Numbered from the stretch's first letter, positions 9,018 to 17,704 are shown. The stretch is 64,000 nucleotides of DNA from Flavobacterium commune (GCF_001857965.1 NZ_CP017774.1:2914001-2978000), one strand, 5' to 3'. Numbers and translations: made by a program. Notes: a model not told the origin generated them from the letters alone.

Positions 9018-11054
9018 ATGAAGAACTACCAATTTCTAGTTTTATTACTATTGTGTTTACCTGTTTGGGCGCAACAATCAGAAAATAAAAAAGCACTTGA
9101 AAAATCGAATAGTAATTCGGTTTTCGAAATTAAAAATCCCGATTTTAAATTAAGTCCTGTAACAGGAATGACCAAACAACATTGGAAAGATGCGGCAATG
9201 TATCTTTTGGAAGGCGCTTTTGGTTATATCCATTCCTTAGACGATCCGATGAAATTTCCCAAACAAGAAGGGAAAAGTTATCCGCAAGATGAAGGGAAAG
9301 TGCCAACTGAAAAACTGGAAGGTTTGTGTAGAACTTTGTTTGTGGCAGCTCCGCTTTTAAAAGAAAATCCTTCTTTAGTTATCAATAACATAAAAGTTGC
9401 CGATTATTATCGACATCAGATTACTCAACTAACAAATCCTCAAAGTTCGTCTTATATTGTTCCTCGTTCTAAAAATGGTGGGCCAAGTCAGAATTTAGTG
9501 GAGTTTGGAGCTTTGTCTATTTCGTTAATTACGAATCCTGAAGTGTTATGGAATCCTTTGACTCAGCAACAAAAAGATGCTTTGGCAAAAACCATGCTGA
9601 GTTATGGAGATGGACCAACGGTGGATTCGAACTGGAAGTTTTTCAACATTTTTGTGTTGAGTTTCTTTAAGCAACAAGGTTACGCAGTAAACGAAAAATT
9701 ATTAGTTGAATATTTAGAAAAATCGCTAAAAGATTACAGAGGAAACGGCTGGTACAATGACAGTCCTGCTTATGATTATTACAGTATGTGGGCTTTTCAG
9801 ATGTATGGGATGATGTGGTCGGAATATTTTGGAAAGAAAAATTATCCGGAATATGCAGCCCGATTTGAAAATAATTTCAAGGAATTAAACAATAATTACC
9901 CGTATTTATTTAGTCAAAATGGTGAAATGATTGTGTGGGGCAGAAGCATGAGTTACAGAGTGGGAGCTGTTATTCCGTTTCCGCTAATGGGATTTCAAAA
10001 AGATTCCTCGATTAATTATGGTTGGATGCGAAGAATAGCTTCGGGAGTGATTAAACAATTTTTCACACATCCTGATTTTATGGAGGATAATGTTCCTACG
10101 CTTGGGGTTTATGGACCTTTTGAACCTGCGGTGCAAGTTTACAGCTGTCGTGGCAGTGTGTATTGGATGGGGAAAATATTTTTTGGTTTATTAGTTCCTG
10201 ATGATAATCCGTTTTGGACAGCCAAAGAAAATAATGGTGATTGGGAAACCCAATTCGAGAAAAATAAAGTGTACAATAAATTTCAGGGCGTTTCTGAAAT
10301 TTTAATTACCGATTATCCAAATATTGGCGCTTCGGAAGTAAGAGCCTGGTGTAATGCTAAAGTAAAAGACGATTGGCAGAAATTTAGATCGACAGAAAAC
10401 TACAACCGATTATCCTATAATAGTGCATTCCCTTGGCAGGCTGATGGTGAAAAGGGCGAAGTGGCGATGAATTATGTCATTAAAAATAAATCGGACAAAT
10501 GGGAAGCTTTTCGATTGTATAACTTTAAAAAGTTTGAAGATGGCATTTATTATCGAGACGTAGTTTTAGAAACCGATTCGAATGTGAAATTTAATCTGGC
10601 TGATATTCCTTTGGCAAACGGAATTTTAAGAGTTGATAAAAATAACAGTACAGTACCATTTGCAATGCGTTTAGGACATTATGCTTTGCCAAAATTGAAT
10701 GGTGAAATTAAAACGACTATTAGAAAAGTAAAAAACCGCGAAGTAACCATTATTGATAATGGAAAATACCAATTGGCAATGATTCCGCTTTTAGGCTGGG
10801 ACAAATCAGAAGTAATTCAGGCTAAAGGCTTGCATCCTGAGGCCAATGAAAGTTCGGTTATTAATCTTTCGAATAATTATGTACCTCAAAAAGAACAATC
10901 CACTGTTTATGCCACATTAATGTTGTGGAAAAAATCAGGAGAAAAATGGAGTGACAAAGAATTATTAGCTGTTAAACAAATTGATTTTTCTTCGAAAGAA
11001 AATACAGTCAATGTTTCTTTGGCAAATGGAGAAAAGAAGTTGGTGAAATTTTAA
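9018..11054 (+). CDS. DUF2264 protein, GH154-type beta-glucuronidase, exported
   Basis: This 678-residue protein has a signal peptide (1-18, PVWAQ). It then has the DUF2264 (PF10022) opening SPVTGMTKQHWKDAAMYLLEG at about 46-67, followed by an all-alpha toroid-like region (to about 390) and a C-terminal beta domain. DUF2264 proteins are the founding members of GH154. Characterised Bacteroides members remove terminal glucuronic acid from arabinogalactan-protein glycans (established family knowledge, recalled). That fits the GH30, GH2, GH27 and GH43 neighbours. I could not assign catalytic residues by eye. The gene has its own promoter and a terminator, so it is monocistronic but lies inside the repeat-bracketed block. 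Family call is firm; the exact sugar is inferred. Confidence 0.8.
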   Translation: MKNYQFLVLLLLCLPVWAQQSENKKALEKSNSNSVFEIKNPDFKLSPVTGMTKQHWKDAAMYLLEGAFGYIHSLDDPMKFPKQEGKSYPQDEGKVPTEKLEGLCRTLFVAAPLLKENPSLVINNIKVADYYRHQITQLTNPQSSSYIVPRSKNGGPSQNLVEFGALSISLITNPEVLWNPLTQQQKDALAKTMLSYGDGPTVDSNWKFFNIFVLSFFKQQGYAVNEKLLVEYLEKSLKDYRGNGWYNDSPAYDYYSMWAFQMYGMMWSEYFGKKNYPEYAARFENNFKELNNNYPYLFSQNGEMIVWGRSMSYRVGAVIPFPLMGFQKDSSINYGWMRRIASGVIKQFFTHPDFMEDNVPTLGVYGPFEPAVQVYSCRGSVYWMGKIFFGLLVPDDNPFWTAKENNGDWETQFEKNKVYNKFQGVSEILITDYPNIGASEVRAWCNAKVKDDWQKFRSTENYNRLSYNSAFPWQADGEKGEVAMNYVIKNKSDKWEAFRLYNFKKFEDGIYYRDVVLETDSNVKFNLADIPLANGILRVDKNNSTVPFAMRLGHYALPKLNGEIKTTIRKVKNREVTIIDNGKYQLAMIPLLGWDKSEVIQAKGLHPEANESSVINLSNNYVPQKEQSTVYATLMLWKKSGEKWSDKELLAVKQIDFSSKENTVNVSLANGEKKLVKF

Positions 11055-11080
11055 AAGTTTAGTTTCTCAAATAAAATTCG

Positions 11081-11114
11081 AAACCAGTAAATAAGAATGT
11101 TTACTGGTTTTTTG
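11081..11114 (+). terminator. Rho-independent terminator after GH154
   Basis: AAACCAGTAAA and TTTACTGGTTT form an 11-bp stem with a 9-base loop, followed by T residues. Confidence 0.8.
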
Positions 11115-11122
11115 ATTTTAAC

Positions 11123-11270
11123 TTTTATGAATGTCCGCTAAGCGGACTAAAAAAAGCCACAGATGACAATGACTGAACAGATAAAAAACGGATTTTTATA
11201 GTTCTTTGGAAATGAAAATCTGCAATAATCCGATAGAATCAGTTTTATCTGTGTCCCATTCTCAATTATT
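11123..11270. repeat. Intergenic repeat, copy B (inverted partner at 5231-5404)
   Basis: This copy is oriented opposite to copy A. It starts with the palindrome GTCCGCTAAGCGGAC and ends with CCCATTCTCAATTATT. It lacks the extra ~21-base palindrome seen in copy A. It occupies about half of the 328-base gap between GH154 and GH28. The rest of that gap (11271-11382) shows nothing I can name. Confidence 0.8.
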
Positions 11271-11382
11271 TGTATGAGAAACCCATATTCATATAGCTTT
11301 TAAAATACAGGATGCTACAGGATGAAGTGTTTGTATTGTATTTGTAAATTGCTATTCTATTACTTCAATTTATATTTATTAG

Positions 11383-12951
11383 ATGAAAAAAAATATTGGT
11401 TTTTTAAAGTCATTTTTATTTCAGTATAGACTTTGTCTGTGTTTTTTATTCTTAGGATTAAATACTATTCAGGCCGCGCCAGATACCGTTTTTAATGTAA
11501 AGACTTTTGGTGCCAAAGGAGATAGTACTACATTAGATACACAGGCCATCAATAATACAATTGAAGCTGCTGCCAAGGCAGGTGGTGGAACAGTTTATTT
11601 TCCAGCGGGAACTTATCTTAGTTTTTCTATCCGACTTAAAAGTCATATTTCACTTTATCTAGATCAGGGTGCTACTATTTTAGCAGCAACACCTTCTGAT
11701 AAAATAGGTTATGATGCTCCCGAAAAAGCAGATAATGAAATTTATCAGGATTTTGGACATAGCCATTGGCAAAACAGTCTAATCTGGGGCGAAAATTTGG
11801 AGGATATATCCATTTTGGGACCAGGAATAATTCATGGAAAAGGATTGTCAAGAAGTGGCCCTTATCGTGCGCCAATAGGAAATAAAGCCATTGCTTTGAA
11901 GCTTTGTCGTAATGTAACGTTAAAAGATTTTACCATATTATACGGTGGACATTTTGGAATATTAGCAACTGGAGTAGATAATCTAACTATAGATAATTTA
12001 AAAATTGATACCAATCGGGATGGAATGGATATCGATTGTTGTAAAAACGTTCGTATTTCAAATTGCACTGTAAATTCTCCGTGGGATGATGCTATTTGTC
12101 TTAAAAGTTCATTTGCTTTGGGTTATGCCCGACCAACCGAAAACGTAACTATTACCAATTGCAGTGTTAGCGGTTTTGATCGAGGTACTTTTTACAACGG
12201 AACTTACCTGCGCAATGAAGCTCATTTGGTTCCTGATAAAGAAGGACCAACAGGAAGAATAAAATTTGGAACAGAATCGAATGGCGGTTTTAAAAACATT
12301 ACAATCAGTAGTTGTGTTTTTGAATATTGCCGCGGATTAGCACTCGAAACCGTTGATGGTGGTTTGTTAGAAGATGTGACTATCAGTAATATTACAATGC
12401 GTGATATTATCAATTCGCCTATTTTTTTACGTCTCGGAGGTCGAATGCGTGCGCCTGAAGGTACTGCAGTGGGGGCTTTACGGCGTATTAATATCAGTAA
12501 TATCAATATTTACAATGCCGATTCTCGTTTTGCTACACTAATTAGCGGAATTCCAGGACATGATATTGAAGATGTGCGTTTGAGCAATATTAGTATTTGG
12601 TATCGTCCATTGGATTCAATTTCAAAAAATGCTATTCAACAAGAAGTTCCAGAATTTGAGAAAGGATATCCGGAACCACAGAAATTCGGAATAATTCCTG
12701 CTTATGGCTTTTTCATTCGTCATGTAAAAAACATAGAATTGAATAATGTTAATCTTCATTTGTTAGGCAATGAAACCCGTCCAGCTATGATTGTAAACGA
12801 TGTAAAAGGATTAAAACTGCGAAATGTTTCTACCGATAAAGGAACAGATTCCAGAACGCTTGTAATGAAAGACGTGAGTGAATTATCGATAAAAGATAGT
12901 ACGCCTTTAAAAGATAAGAATGATAAAAAGATAAAGTCAAAGAGTTATTAG
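11383..12951 (+). CDS. GH28-family exported polysaccharide hydrolase (pectin or rhamnogalacturonan)
   Basis: This 522-residue protein has a signal peptide (about 1-31, ending IQAA). A right-handed beta-helix follows, visible as repeated I/V-xx-N/S-xx-I turns. GH28 motifs are NRDG with Asp213, the paired Asp235-Asp236 in WDDAICLKS, and R291-I-K in GRIKFGTESNGG. The usual GHG motif between the last two is replaced by GFDRGTFYNG, so the catalytic neighbourhood differs from classic polygalacturonases. GH28 includes polygalacturonases, rhamnogalacturonases and related enzymes; which one applies is unclear. The PL22-like gene follows after 40 bp with no terminator between, so the two form an operon. 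The combination points to pectic or rhamnogalacturonan oligosaccharides, the source of rhamnose for the next gene block (inference). Confidence 0.8.
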   Translation: MKKNIGFLKSFLFQYRLCLCFLFLGLNTIQAAPDTVFNVKTFGAKGDSTTLDTQAINNTIEAAAKAGGGTVYFPAGTYLSFSIRLKSHISLYLDQGATILAATPSDKIGYDAPEKADNEIYQDFGHSHWQNSLIWGENLEDISILGPGIIHGKGLSRSGPYRAPIGNKAIALKLCRNVTLKDFTILYGGHFGILATGVDNLTIDNLKIDTNRDGMDIDCCKNVRISNCTVNSPWDDAICLKSSFALGYARPTENVTITNCSVSGFDRGTFYNGTYLRNEAHLVPDKEGPTGRIKFGTESNGGFKNITISSCVFEYCRGLALETVDGGLLEDVTISNITMRDIINSPIFLRLGGRMRAPEGTAVGALRRINISNINIYNADSRFATLISGIPGHDIEDVRLSNISIWYRPLDSISKNAIQQEVPEFEKGYPEPQKFGIIPAYGFFIRHVKNIELNNVNLHLLGNETRPAMIVNDVKGLKLRNVSTDKGTDSRTLVMKDVSELSIKDSTPLKDKNDKKIKSKSY

Positions 12952-12991
12952 TAAAGTAAATTTTATTCTCAGACCGGTAAAAATCTAAAAT

Positions 12992-14368
12992 ATGAAACAG
13001 TTTTCTAATAGCATCGTTTTGGTTAGCTTTCTACTTTTAATACAAAGTACAAATGCTCAAATTGGCAAACGCTTTCCTTCAGAACGAAAAGAGCTTAAAG
13101 ATCCAGTAACAGGTACTATGTTGACTTTTTTGACTAGTACGCCAAATGGTGATAATAAAATTTACCAAACGCACAATCAGTGGACATCGGATGGGGAGTG
13201 GCTTATTTTTCGTTCGAATAGAGTAGAAGGGGAAGCCATGGCTGTAAATGAAAAAACAGGCGAAATGGTTCAGGTAACCGAAGGAGGTTATGTTGGAATG
13301 TTAAATGTGGCTCGCAACAGCATGAAACTTTTCTTTATGAGAAAAGTAGGTGAAGATTTTTCAAAGAAAAACAAAAAAGATAAAACTTCGAAAGCTGAAG
13401 CAACTTCGATGCAAATTGTAGAAGTAGATTTGGCAAAATTATTTGCAGATAGTAAAATTGGAAAACTTAAAAAAGCCGATTATTATCAGCGTGTTTGTGG
13501 TTCTACTCAACCAGAAATGGGAGCAGGCGGTGATTTGGCTTTGGATGGAGATGAAAACTGGGCTTATTTTCGGGTAGGAAAAGAATATGCAGCAAAATAT
13601 TTACCTTCTGGTACCAAACTCGAAGAAAATTATGGTCCAAGAAAAATGGGGGCTGGACCATCCGGAATTGCAGCTATGAATGTGAATAGTGGAGAAATTA
13701 AATATGTAATATCAGTTCCTTTCCAGATTGGACACATACAAACGAATCCCTGGGTAGCGGGCGAAATTGTTTTTTGCTGGGAAACTGGAGGAAAATCGCC
13801 GCAACGTACCTGGACTGTATTGAGTGACGGAACAGGACTTCGACCTTTGTATCCGGAATCAGAATACGAATGGGTAACGCATGAAGCAGTAATTAGTAAG
13901 GACGAAGTGGCAATGGCTATAATGGGGCATCGAAAAATTCAGGGTTTAGATACTACTGGAACGGCAGTAAGTGGAGCAAATCCAGGTCAGGAAGCTGCCT
14001 GGGGAGTTTCGGGAACCAGAGAAAAACCAACCGGATTGGCTATTGTAAATTTAAGAACAAGAGAAATGAAAATAGCAGGACAAACGGATTCAGGAAGTGG
14101 TTTATGGCATGTAAGCGGTTCTCCTGATGGTCGCTGGGCAGTAGGCGATGATTTCTCCAGAAGTATTTATCTAATTGATAGAAAAACCAATGAAATGCTA
14201 TTGCTTTCTACTGGGCATAAACAAACGGCCTCCGATCATCCGCATCCTACAATGAGTCCTGATGGGACTAAAATCCAAATTCAATCGGCTATGTTAAGCG
14301 AAGACAATCGCAGTATGAATATCTGTATCATTCCGGTGCCGGAAGCATGGCTGAAAAGAAAGTATTGA
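12992..14368 (+). CDS. Oligogalacturonate lyase-like seven-bladed propeller (PL22 type), exported
   Basis: This 458-residue protein has a signal peptide (1-22, STNAQ). The opening PSERKELKDPVTGTMLTFLT resembles oligogalacturonate lyases. The rest shows WD/TolB-like propeller blades (for example SDGEWLIFRSNR, SPDGRWAVGDD, SPDGTKIQIQS). Candidate metal-binding histidines are His297 (VTHEAV) and His416/His418 (DHPHPTMSPDG), the pattern PL22 enzymes use for Mn2+. PL22 splits unsaturated digalacturonate and related products. Classical members are cytoplasmic, so the export signal is noteworthy. A TolB-like non-enzymatic propeller is the main alternative. It is co-transcribed with the GH28 gene and followed by a terminator. 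Confidence 0.7.
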   Translation: MKQFSNSIVLVSFLLLIQSTNAQIGKRFPSERKELKDPVTGTMLTFLTSTPNGDNKIYQTHNQWTSDGEWLIFRSNRVEGEAMAVNEKTGEMVQVTEGGYVGMLNVARNSMKLFFMRKVGEDFSKKNKKDKTSKAEATSMQIVEVDLAKLFADSKIGKLKKADYYQRVCGSTQPEMGAGGDLALDGDENWAYFRVGKEYAAKYLPSGTKLEENYGPRKMGAGPSGIAAMNVNSGEIKYVISVPFQIGHIQTNPWVAGEIVFCWETGGKSPQRTWTVLSDGTGLRPLYPESEYEWVTHEAVISKDEVAMAIMGHRKIQGLDTTGTAVSGANPGQEAAWGVSGTREKPTGLAIVNLRTREMKIAGQTDSGSGLWHVSGSPDGRWAVGDDFSRSIYLIDRKTNEMLLLSTGHKQTASDHPHPTMSPDGTKIQIQSAMLSEDNRSMNICIIPVPEAWLKRKY

Positions 14369-14393
14369 TGAATTTATAATCAATTAAGAGCAG

Positions 14394-14440
14394 AAAGAGA
14401 CGGTTTCAAAAAATTGAAATAGTCTCTTTACTTTTTTTAT
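14394..14440 (+). terminator. Rho-independent terminator after PL22-like gene
   Basis: AAAGAGAC and GTCTCTTT arms with a further inner pairing, followed by a T-rich run. Confidence 0.7.
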
Positions 14441-14446
14441 AATCAC

Positions 14447-14454
14447 TATATTTG
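14447..14454 (+). promoter_or_regulatory. Bacteroidetes -7 box of the GntR regulator
   Basis: TATATTTG fits TAnnTTTG. It sits 36 bases before the ATG at 14491 and overlaps a possible upstream TTG start, which argues against that earlier start. Confidence 0.5.
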
Positions 14455-14490
14455 ACGTCTGTTTTTTTAATTTCAGTATTTAATAAATTA

Positions 14491-15522
14491 ATGAAAAAAT
14501 CTTCTAAAATAGCCAGTCTTACTATTGATGAGTTTTCGGCTACGCCTAAATACCAACAATTGGTGAATGCGATATTAAATGCCATTAAGCAGGGAGTTTT
14601 GAAAAAAGGCGATGCGATGCCATCAATTAACGAATTGAGTTTTCAATACGAAATTTCGAGAGTAACTATCGAAAAAGGCTATAACACCCTAAGAAAAATG
14701 GGGATTCTGGAAGCCTATCATGGCAAGGGATATTTTATTGCCAATACTGACGTTTCACAGGATATTAAAATATTTTTGATGTTTAACAAGTTAAGTGCAC
14801 ATAAAAAAATCATTTATGATGCCTTTGTTGAAACCTTAGGAGATAAAGCAGCCATTGATTTTTATATTTATAACAACGATTATGCTTTGTTTAAAAAATT
14901 ATTGCAACAACAAAAGACAGATTATACGCATTATGTAATTATTCCCCATTTTATTGAAAAATCAGATGCTTACAGATTGCTGATTGAGGCACTTCCAAAA
15001 GAGAAATTGGTTTTGGTAGGCAAAAAAATAAAAGACATAACAGGAGATTACGCTGCGGTTTATGAAAATTTTGAACAGGACATTTATAATGCCTTAACCG
15101 AAGCTTTGGATCCTTTAAGTAAATATCATACTTTAAAATTGATTTTTCCGGTTAATAGTTATTTCTCTAAAGAGATTATAAAAGGTTTCGAGAATTTTTG
15201 CTACAACTATGCTTTTAACTTTAAGATAGTTCATAATTTGGATCAAGAGCAAGTGAGTGAAGGTGAGGTTTATATTAATTTGATGGAAGAAGATTTGGTT
15301 AAAATTTTAGACAAAATTATAAGTTTAAATCTAACTTTAGGTAAGCAGGTAGGTTTGATTTCGTACAATGAAACTCCTCTTAAGAATTATATTATGAGCG
15401 GACTCACCACTATTTCCACTGATTTTAAAACCATGGGAATTACCGCCGCCAATCTGGTATTAAACAATTCCAAAGACCATATCGAAAATCCGTTCAAATT
15501 GATTCTCAGAGGATCTCTGTAA
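14491..15522 (+). CDS. GntR-family transcription regulator with a sugar-binding-like C-terminal domain, likely rhamnose regulator
   Basis: This 343-residue protein has a GntR winged helix at residues 1-75 (TPKYQQLVNAIL, then SINELSFQYEISRVTIEKGYNTL as the recognition helix region, then GILEAYHGKGYFI). It is joined to a ~250-residue periplasmic-binding-protein-like effector domain of the LacI type. I chose the ATG at 14491 because an upstream TTG start would include the -7 box. The gene lies immediately before the CBS gene and the rhamnose genes, in the same orientation, so it probably senses rhamnose or a pathway intermediate (inference). A candidate palindromic operator is at 16524-16538 upstream of rhaT. 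Family is sure; the regulon is inferred. Confidence 0.8.
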   Translation: MKKSSKIASLTIDEFSATPKYQQLVNAILNAIKQGVLKKGDAMPSINELSFQYEISRVTIEKGYNTLRKMGILEAYHGKGYFIANTDVSQDIKIFLMFNKLSAHKKIIYDAFVETLGDKAAIDFYIYNNDYALFKKLLQQQKTDYTHYVIIPHFIEKSDAYRLLIEALPKEKLVLVGKKIKDITGDYAAVYENFEQDIYNALTEALDPLSKYHTLKLIFPVNSYFSKEIIKGFENFCYNYAFNFKIVHNLDQEQVSEGEVYINLMEEDLVKILDKIISLNLTLGKQVGLISYNETPLKNYIMSGLTTISTDFKTMGITAANLVLNNSKDHIENPFKLILRGSL

Positions 15523-15549
15523 TTTTAATTGCTTGTTTTTCAGTAATAA

Positions 15550-15588
15550 TAGACTAACCCAAAACGAATATAGTTAGCGAGTCTTTTT
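15550..15588 (+). terminator. Terminator after the GntR gene
   Basis: AGACTAAC pairs with GTTAG and AGTCT (bulged stem), followed by TTTTT. Confidence 0.55.
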
Positions 15589-15638
15589 CTGTTTTCGTTT
15601 TTTTTTGTTAAATTTATAGATACTTAAAAACATCTATT

Positions 15639-16076
15639 ATGACTGTAAATCAAATATTAAGCGTAAAAGGAAGCGATGTTTACTCTATAGTTTCTACTAT
15701 TACAGTATATGAGGCTTTGAGAATAATGGGAGAGAGAAATGTTGGAGCAGTTTTGGTTATAGAGGATAATGTCCTAAAAGGAATTTTGTCTGAGAGAGAT
15801 TATGCCCGCAAAATTGCTCTGAAAAACAAATCTTCGAGAGATACTTTGGTACATGAAATAATGGATACTAATTTGGTTACAGTAAAACCAACTGACAAAT
15901 TAGATTATTGTATGGATTTGATTACTAATAAACGAATCCGTCATTTGCCTGTTGTACAGGATAATCAGGTTGTTGGGGTCATCTCAATAGGGGACCTGGT
16001 TAAAACGATTATGGAAAATCAAAAACATATTATAGATTATCTGGATTCGTATATAGCAGGAACTAAGGCTCAATGA
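15639..16076 (+). CDS. Two-CBS-domain protein
   Basis: This 145-residue soluble protein consists of a tandem CBS pair (Bateman module): CBS1 at about 8-62 (VGAVLVIEDNVLKGILSERD) and CBS2 at about 75-130 (RIRHLPVVQDNQVVGVISIGDLV). Such stand-alone pairs bind adenine nucleotides or similar ligands and often act as energy sensors. No effector domain is attached. It sits between the regulator and rhaT but has a terminator on each side, so a link to rhamnose use is only positional. Family is firm; role unknown. Confidence 0.85.
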   Translation: MTVNQILSVKGSDVYSIVSTITVYEALRIMGERNVGAVLVIEDNVLKGILSERDYARKIALKNKSSRDTLVHEIMDTNLVTVKPTDKLDYCMDLITNKRIRHLPVVQDNQVVGVISIGDLVKTIMENQKHIIDYLDSYIAGTKAQ

Positions 16077-16201
16077 TATTTTATACTATCAATTGTAGTT
16101 TAGACTTTCTTTAAAATCATTTTTATTCAGGACAAATTTAAATTTCTTTTTCCTGAAAACTACCTTGTCAGCATTCTTGATAAACATTGTGTTATTTAAT
16201 C

Positions 16202-16229
16202 AATCAGTGATGCCTTTGCACTGATTTTT
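16202..16229 (+). terminator. Terminator-like hairpin downstream of the CBS gene
   Basis: AATCAGTG and CACTGATT arms (8 bp) with a 9-base loop, followed by TTT. It is 126 bases after the CBS stop, so its role as that gene's terminator is probable, not certain. Confidence 0.55.
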
Positions 16230-16237
16230 CTGGTCAA

Positions 16238-16324
16238 TTAAGAAAGCTTACTTCTTTTCTTGCTTAGTTCTACTGCTTTAATCTTTAAAGTTGTATCGTA
16301 AGTTTCATTTTTTGTTTCATACAC
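16238..16324 (-). pseudogene. Remnant of an IS3-type transposase OrfA N-terminus
   Basis: Read on the minus strand, one frame encodes about 28 residues containing NETYDTTLKIKAVELSKKR and then stops. This closely resembles the start of the helix-turn-helix OrfA protein of IS3-family elements (typical pattern YDTTFKLKAVELS). Stops close the frame just upstream and downstream, and no OrfB or terminal repeats are visible nearby. I read it as the leftover of an old insertion upstream of rhaT. The match is from memory and short, so confidence is moderate. Confidence 0.4.
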
Positions 16325-16523
16325 TAAAAATTAAGATTTTAGTTTTGACTTAATCTGTAAGCAAAATGAGTATGTCTAAAAAAACAGACAGCTGCTTATA
16401 ATTCTATTAGATATAATGTAAAAGAGTAGTCTTTTTCCAGGTTTAATTCTAATTAAATTCTAACAATTAGTATAAAATCTGTCATAAATGTGTAAAAAAA
16501 GTATAAATAATGCCAATACAAGG

Positions 16524-16538
16524 ACTGTACAGGACAGT
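16524..16538. promoter_or_regulatory. Palindromic operator candidate upstream of rhaT
   Basis: ACTGTACAGGACAGT has perfect 5-bp arms (ACTGT/ACAGT) and also contains the self-complementary CTGTACAG. It lies 64 bases before the rhaT start codon. GntR-family operators are short palindromes of this kind, and a GntR gene is 1 kb upstream. Assignment to that regulator is inference. Confidence 0.4.
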
Positions 16539-16601
16539 TTTAATTTTCCTTTTTTTTTATTTTACACTTCTATTAATTAACCTTTAACTCAAATTTATTT
16601 T

Positions 16602-17672
16602 ATGGAATCAATTCTTGGTATTCTTTTTCACTCAATAGGAGGTTTTTCTTCCGGAAGTTTTTATATGCCTTTCAAAAAGGTAAGAGGTTGGGCTTGGGAA
16701 AGCTACTGGATTATAGGAGGATTTTTTTCATGGTTGATTGTACCGCCTTTAGCGGCTTATTTAACAATTCCAAATTTTGCAGATATTATTAGTGCTGCAG
16801 CTCCATCTATTAAAACGGTTACTTATACAATGGGATTGATTTGGGGAATTGGTGGATTAACATATGGTTTAGGAGTTCGTTATTTAGGAATGTCTTTAGG
16901 AAACTCAATCACTTTAGGATTTTGTTCTGCATTTGGAGCTTTGGTACCACCTATTTATTATAATTTTAATCCTACTATCGGAAAAGAATCATTTACTGAA
17001 ATGGCTTCTACTTCAGGGGGACAATTGGTTTTGTTAGGGGTGTTGGTTTGTATCTTAGGAATTGTGTTCTTAGGAAAAGCAGGAATGCTTAAAGAAAAAG
17101 ATTTTGCAGTAGGTCATGAGGATAAGGATAAAGATTTTAACTTAGTAAAAGGTCTAATTATTGCAATTATTTCAGGGATTTTAAGTTCGTTTTTTAATTT
17201 CGGAATTGAAGCAGGGAAGCCAATGGCGGATACAGCTAATGAGGCTTGGAAAGTCTTAAATCCGGGTCAGGGTGAATTTTTGTATCAAAATAACGTTACT
17301 TATGTAGTATTGCTTTGGGGAGGTCTTACAACCAATTTCTTGTGGTGTATGTATCTTAACTTTAAAAATAAAACTTTTGGAGATTATACAAATACGGAAA
17401 CTCCAATTGCTAAAAATGTTTTGTTTTCCGGAATTGCCGGAACAATGTGGTTTTTACAATTCTTCTTCTACGGAATGGGGGAAAGTAAGATGGGGAATGG
17501 AGCAGGTTCTTGGATCTTGCACATGTCAACGATTATTTTGACAGCTAATTTTTGGGGATTTTATTTAAAAGAATGGAAAGGTGTGTCTGATAAGACATAC
17601 AAAGTATTCTTTTTCGGTATTTCCCTGATGTTCTTGTCAATCGTATTAGTAGGTTTAGGGAATTCACTTTAA
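16602..17672 (+). CDS. rhaT: L-rhamnose/proton symporter
   Basis: This 356-residue integral membrane protein has about ten hydrophobic segments and matches the RhaT family from its start: LGILFHSIGGFSSGSFYMPF, then VRGWAWESYWIIGGFFSWLI, and later WGIGGLTYGLGVRYLGMSLGNS. RhaT imports L-rhamnose with a proton across the inner membrane. It heads the rhamnose genes, and the bifunctional aldolase/dehydrogenase follows after 32 bp, so they are co-transcribed. A palindromic operator candidate lies just upstream. Very likely correct. Confidence 0.93.
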   Translation: MESILGILFHSIGGFSSGSFYMPFKKVRGWAWESYWIIGGFFSWLIVPPLAAYLTIPNFADIISAAAPSIKTVTYTMGLIWGIGGLTYGLGVRYLGMSLGNSITLGFCSAFGALVPPIYYNFNPTIGKESFTEMASTSGGQLVLLGVLVCILGIVFLGKAGMLKEKDFAVGHEDKDKDFNLVKGLIIAIISGILSSFFNFGIEAGKPMADTANEAWKVLNPGQGEFLYQNNVTYVVLLWGGLTTNFLWCMYLNFKNKTFGDYTNTETPIAKNVLFSGIAGTMWFLQFFFYGMGESKMGNGAGSWILHMSTIILTANFWGFYLKEWKGVSDKTYKVFFFGISLMFLSIVLVGLGNSL

Positions 17673-17704
17673 AAAAAGATTAACAATTTAAATTTAATAT
17701 AACA

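Larger units (their letters stand above)
16077..16601. other. Intergenic gap upstream of rhaT (525 bp)
   Basis: This gap holds a hairpin with short arms TTCAGGA/TCCTGAA near 16120-16160, a terminator-like hairpin at 16202-16229, a minus-strand transposase remnant at 16238-16324, a -7-like TAGTTTTG at 16340-16347, and a palindromic operator candidate at 16524-16538. The rest shows no coding potential. Confidence 0.6.

Noticed and set aside
14452-14490. Earlier TTG start for the GntR gene
   Set aside because: It overlaps the -7 promoter box, and the residues before the ATG at 14491 are not conserved-looking.
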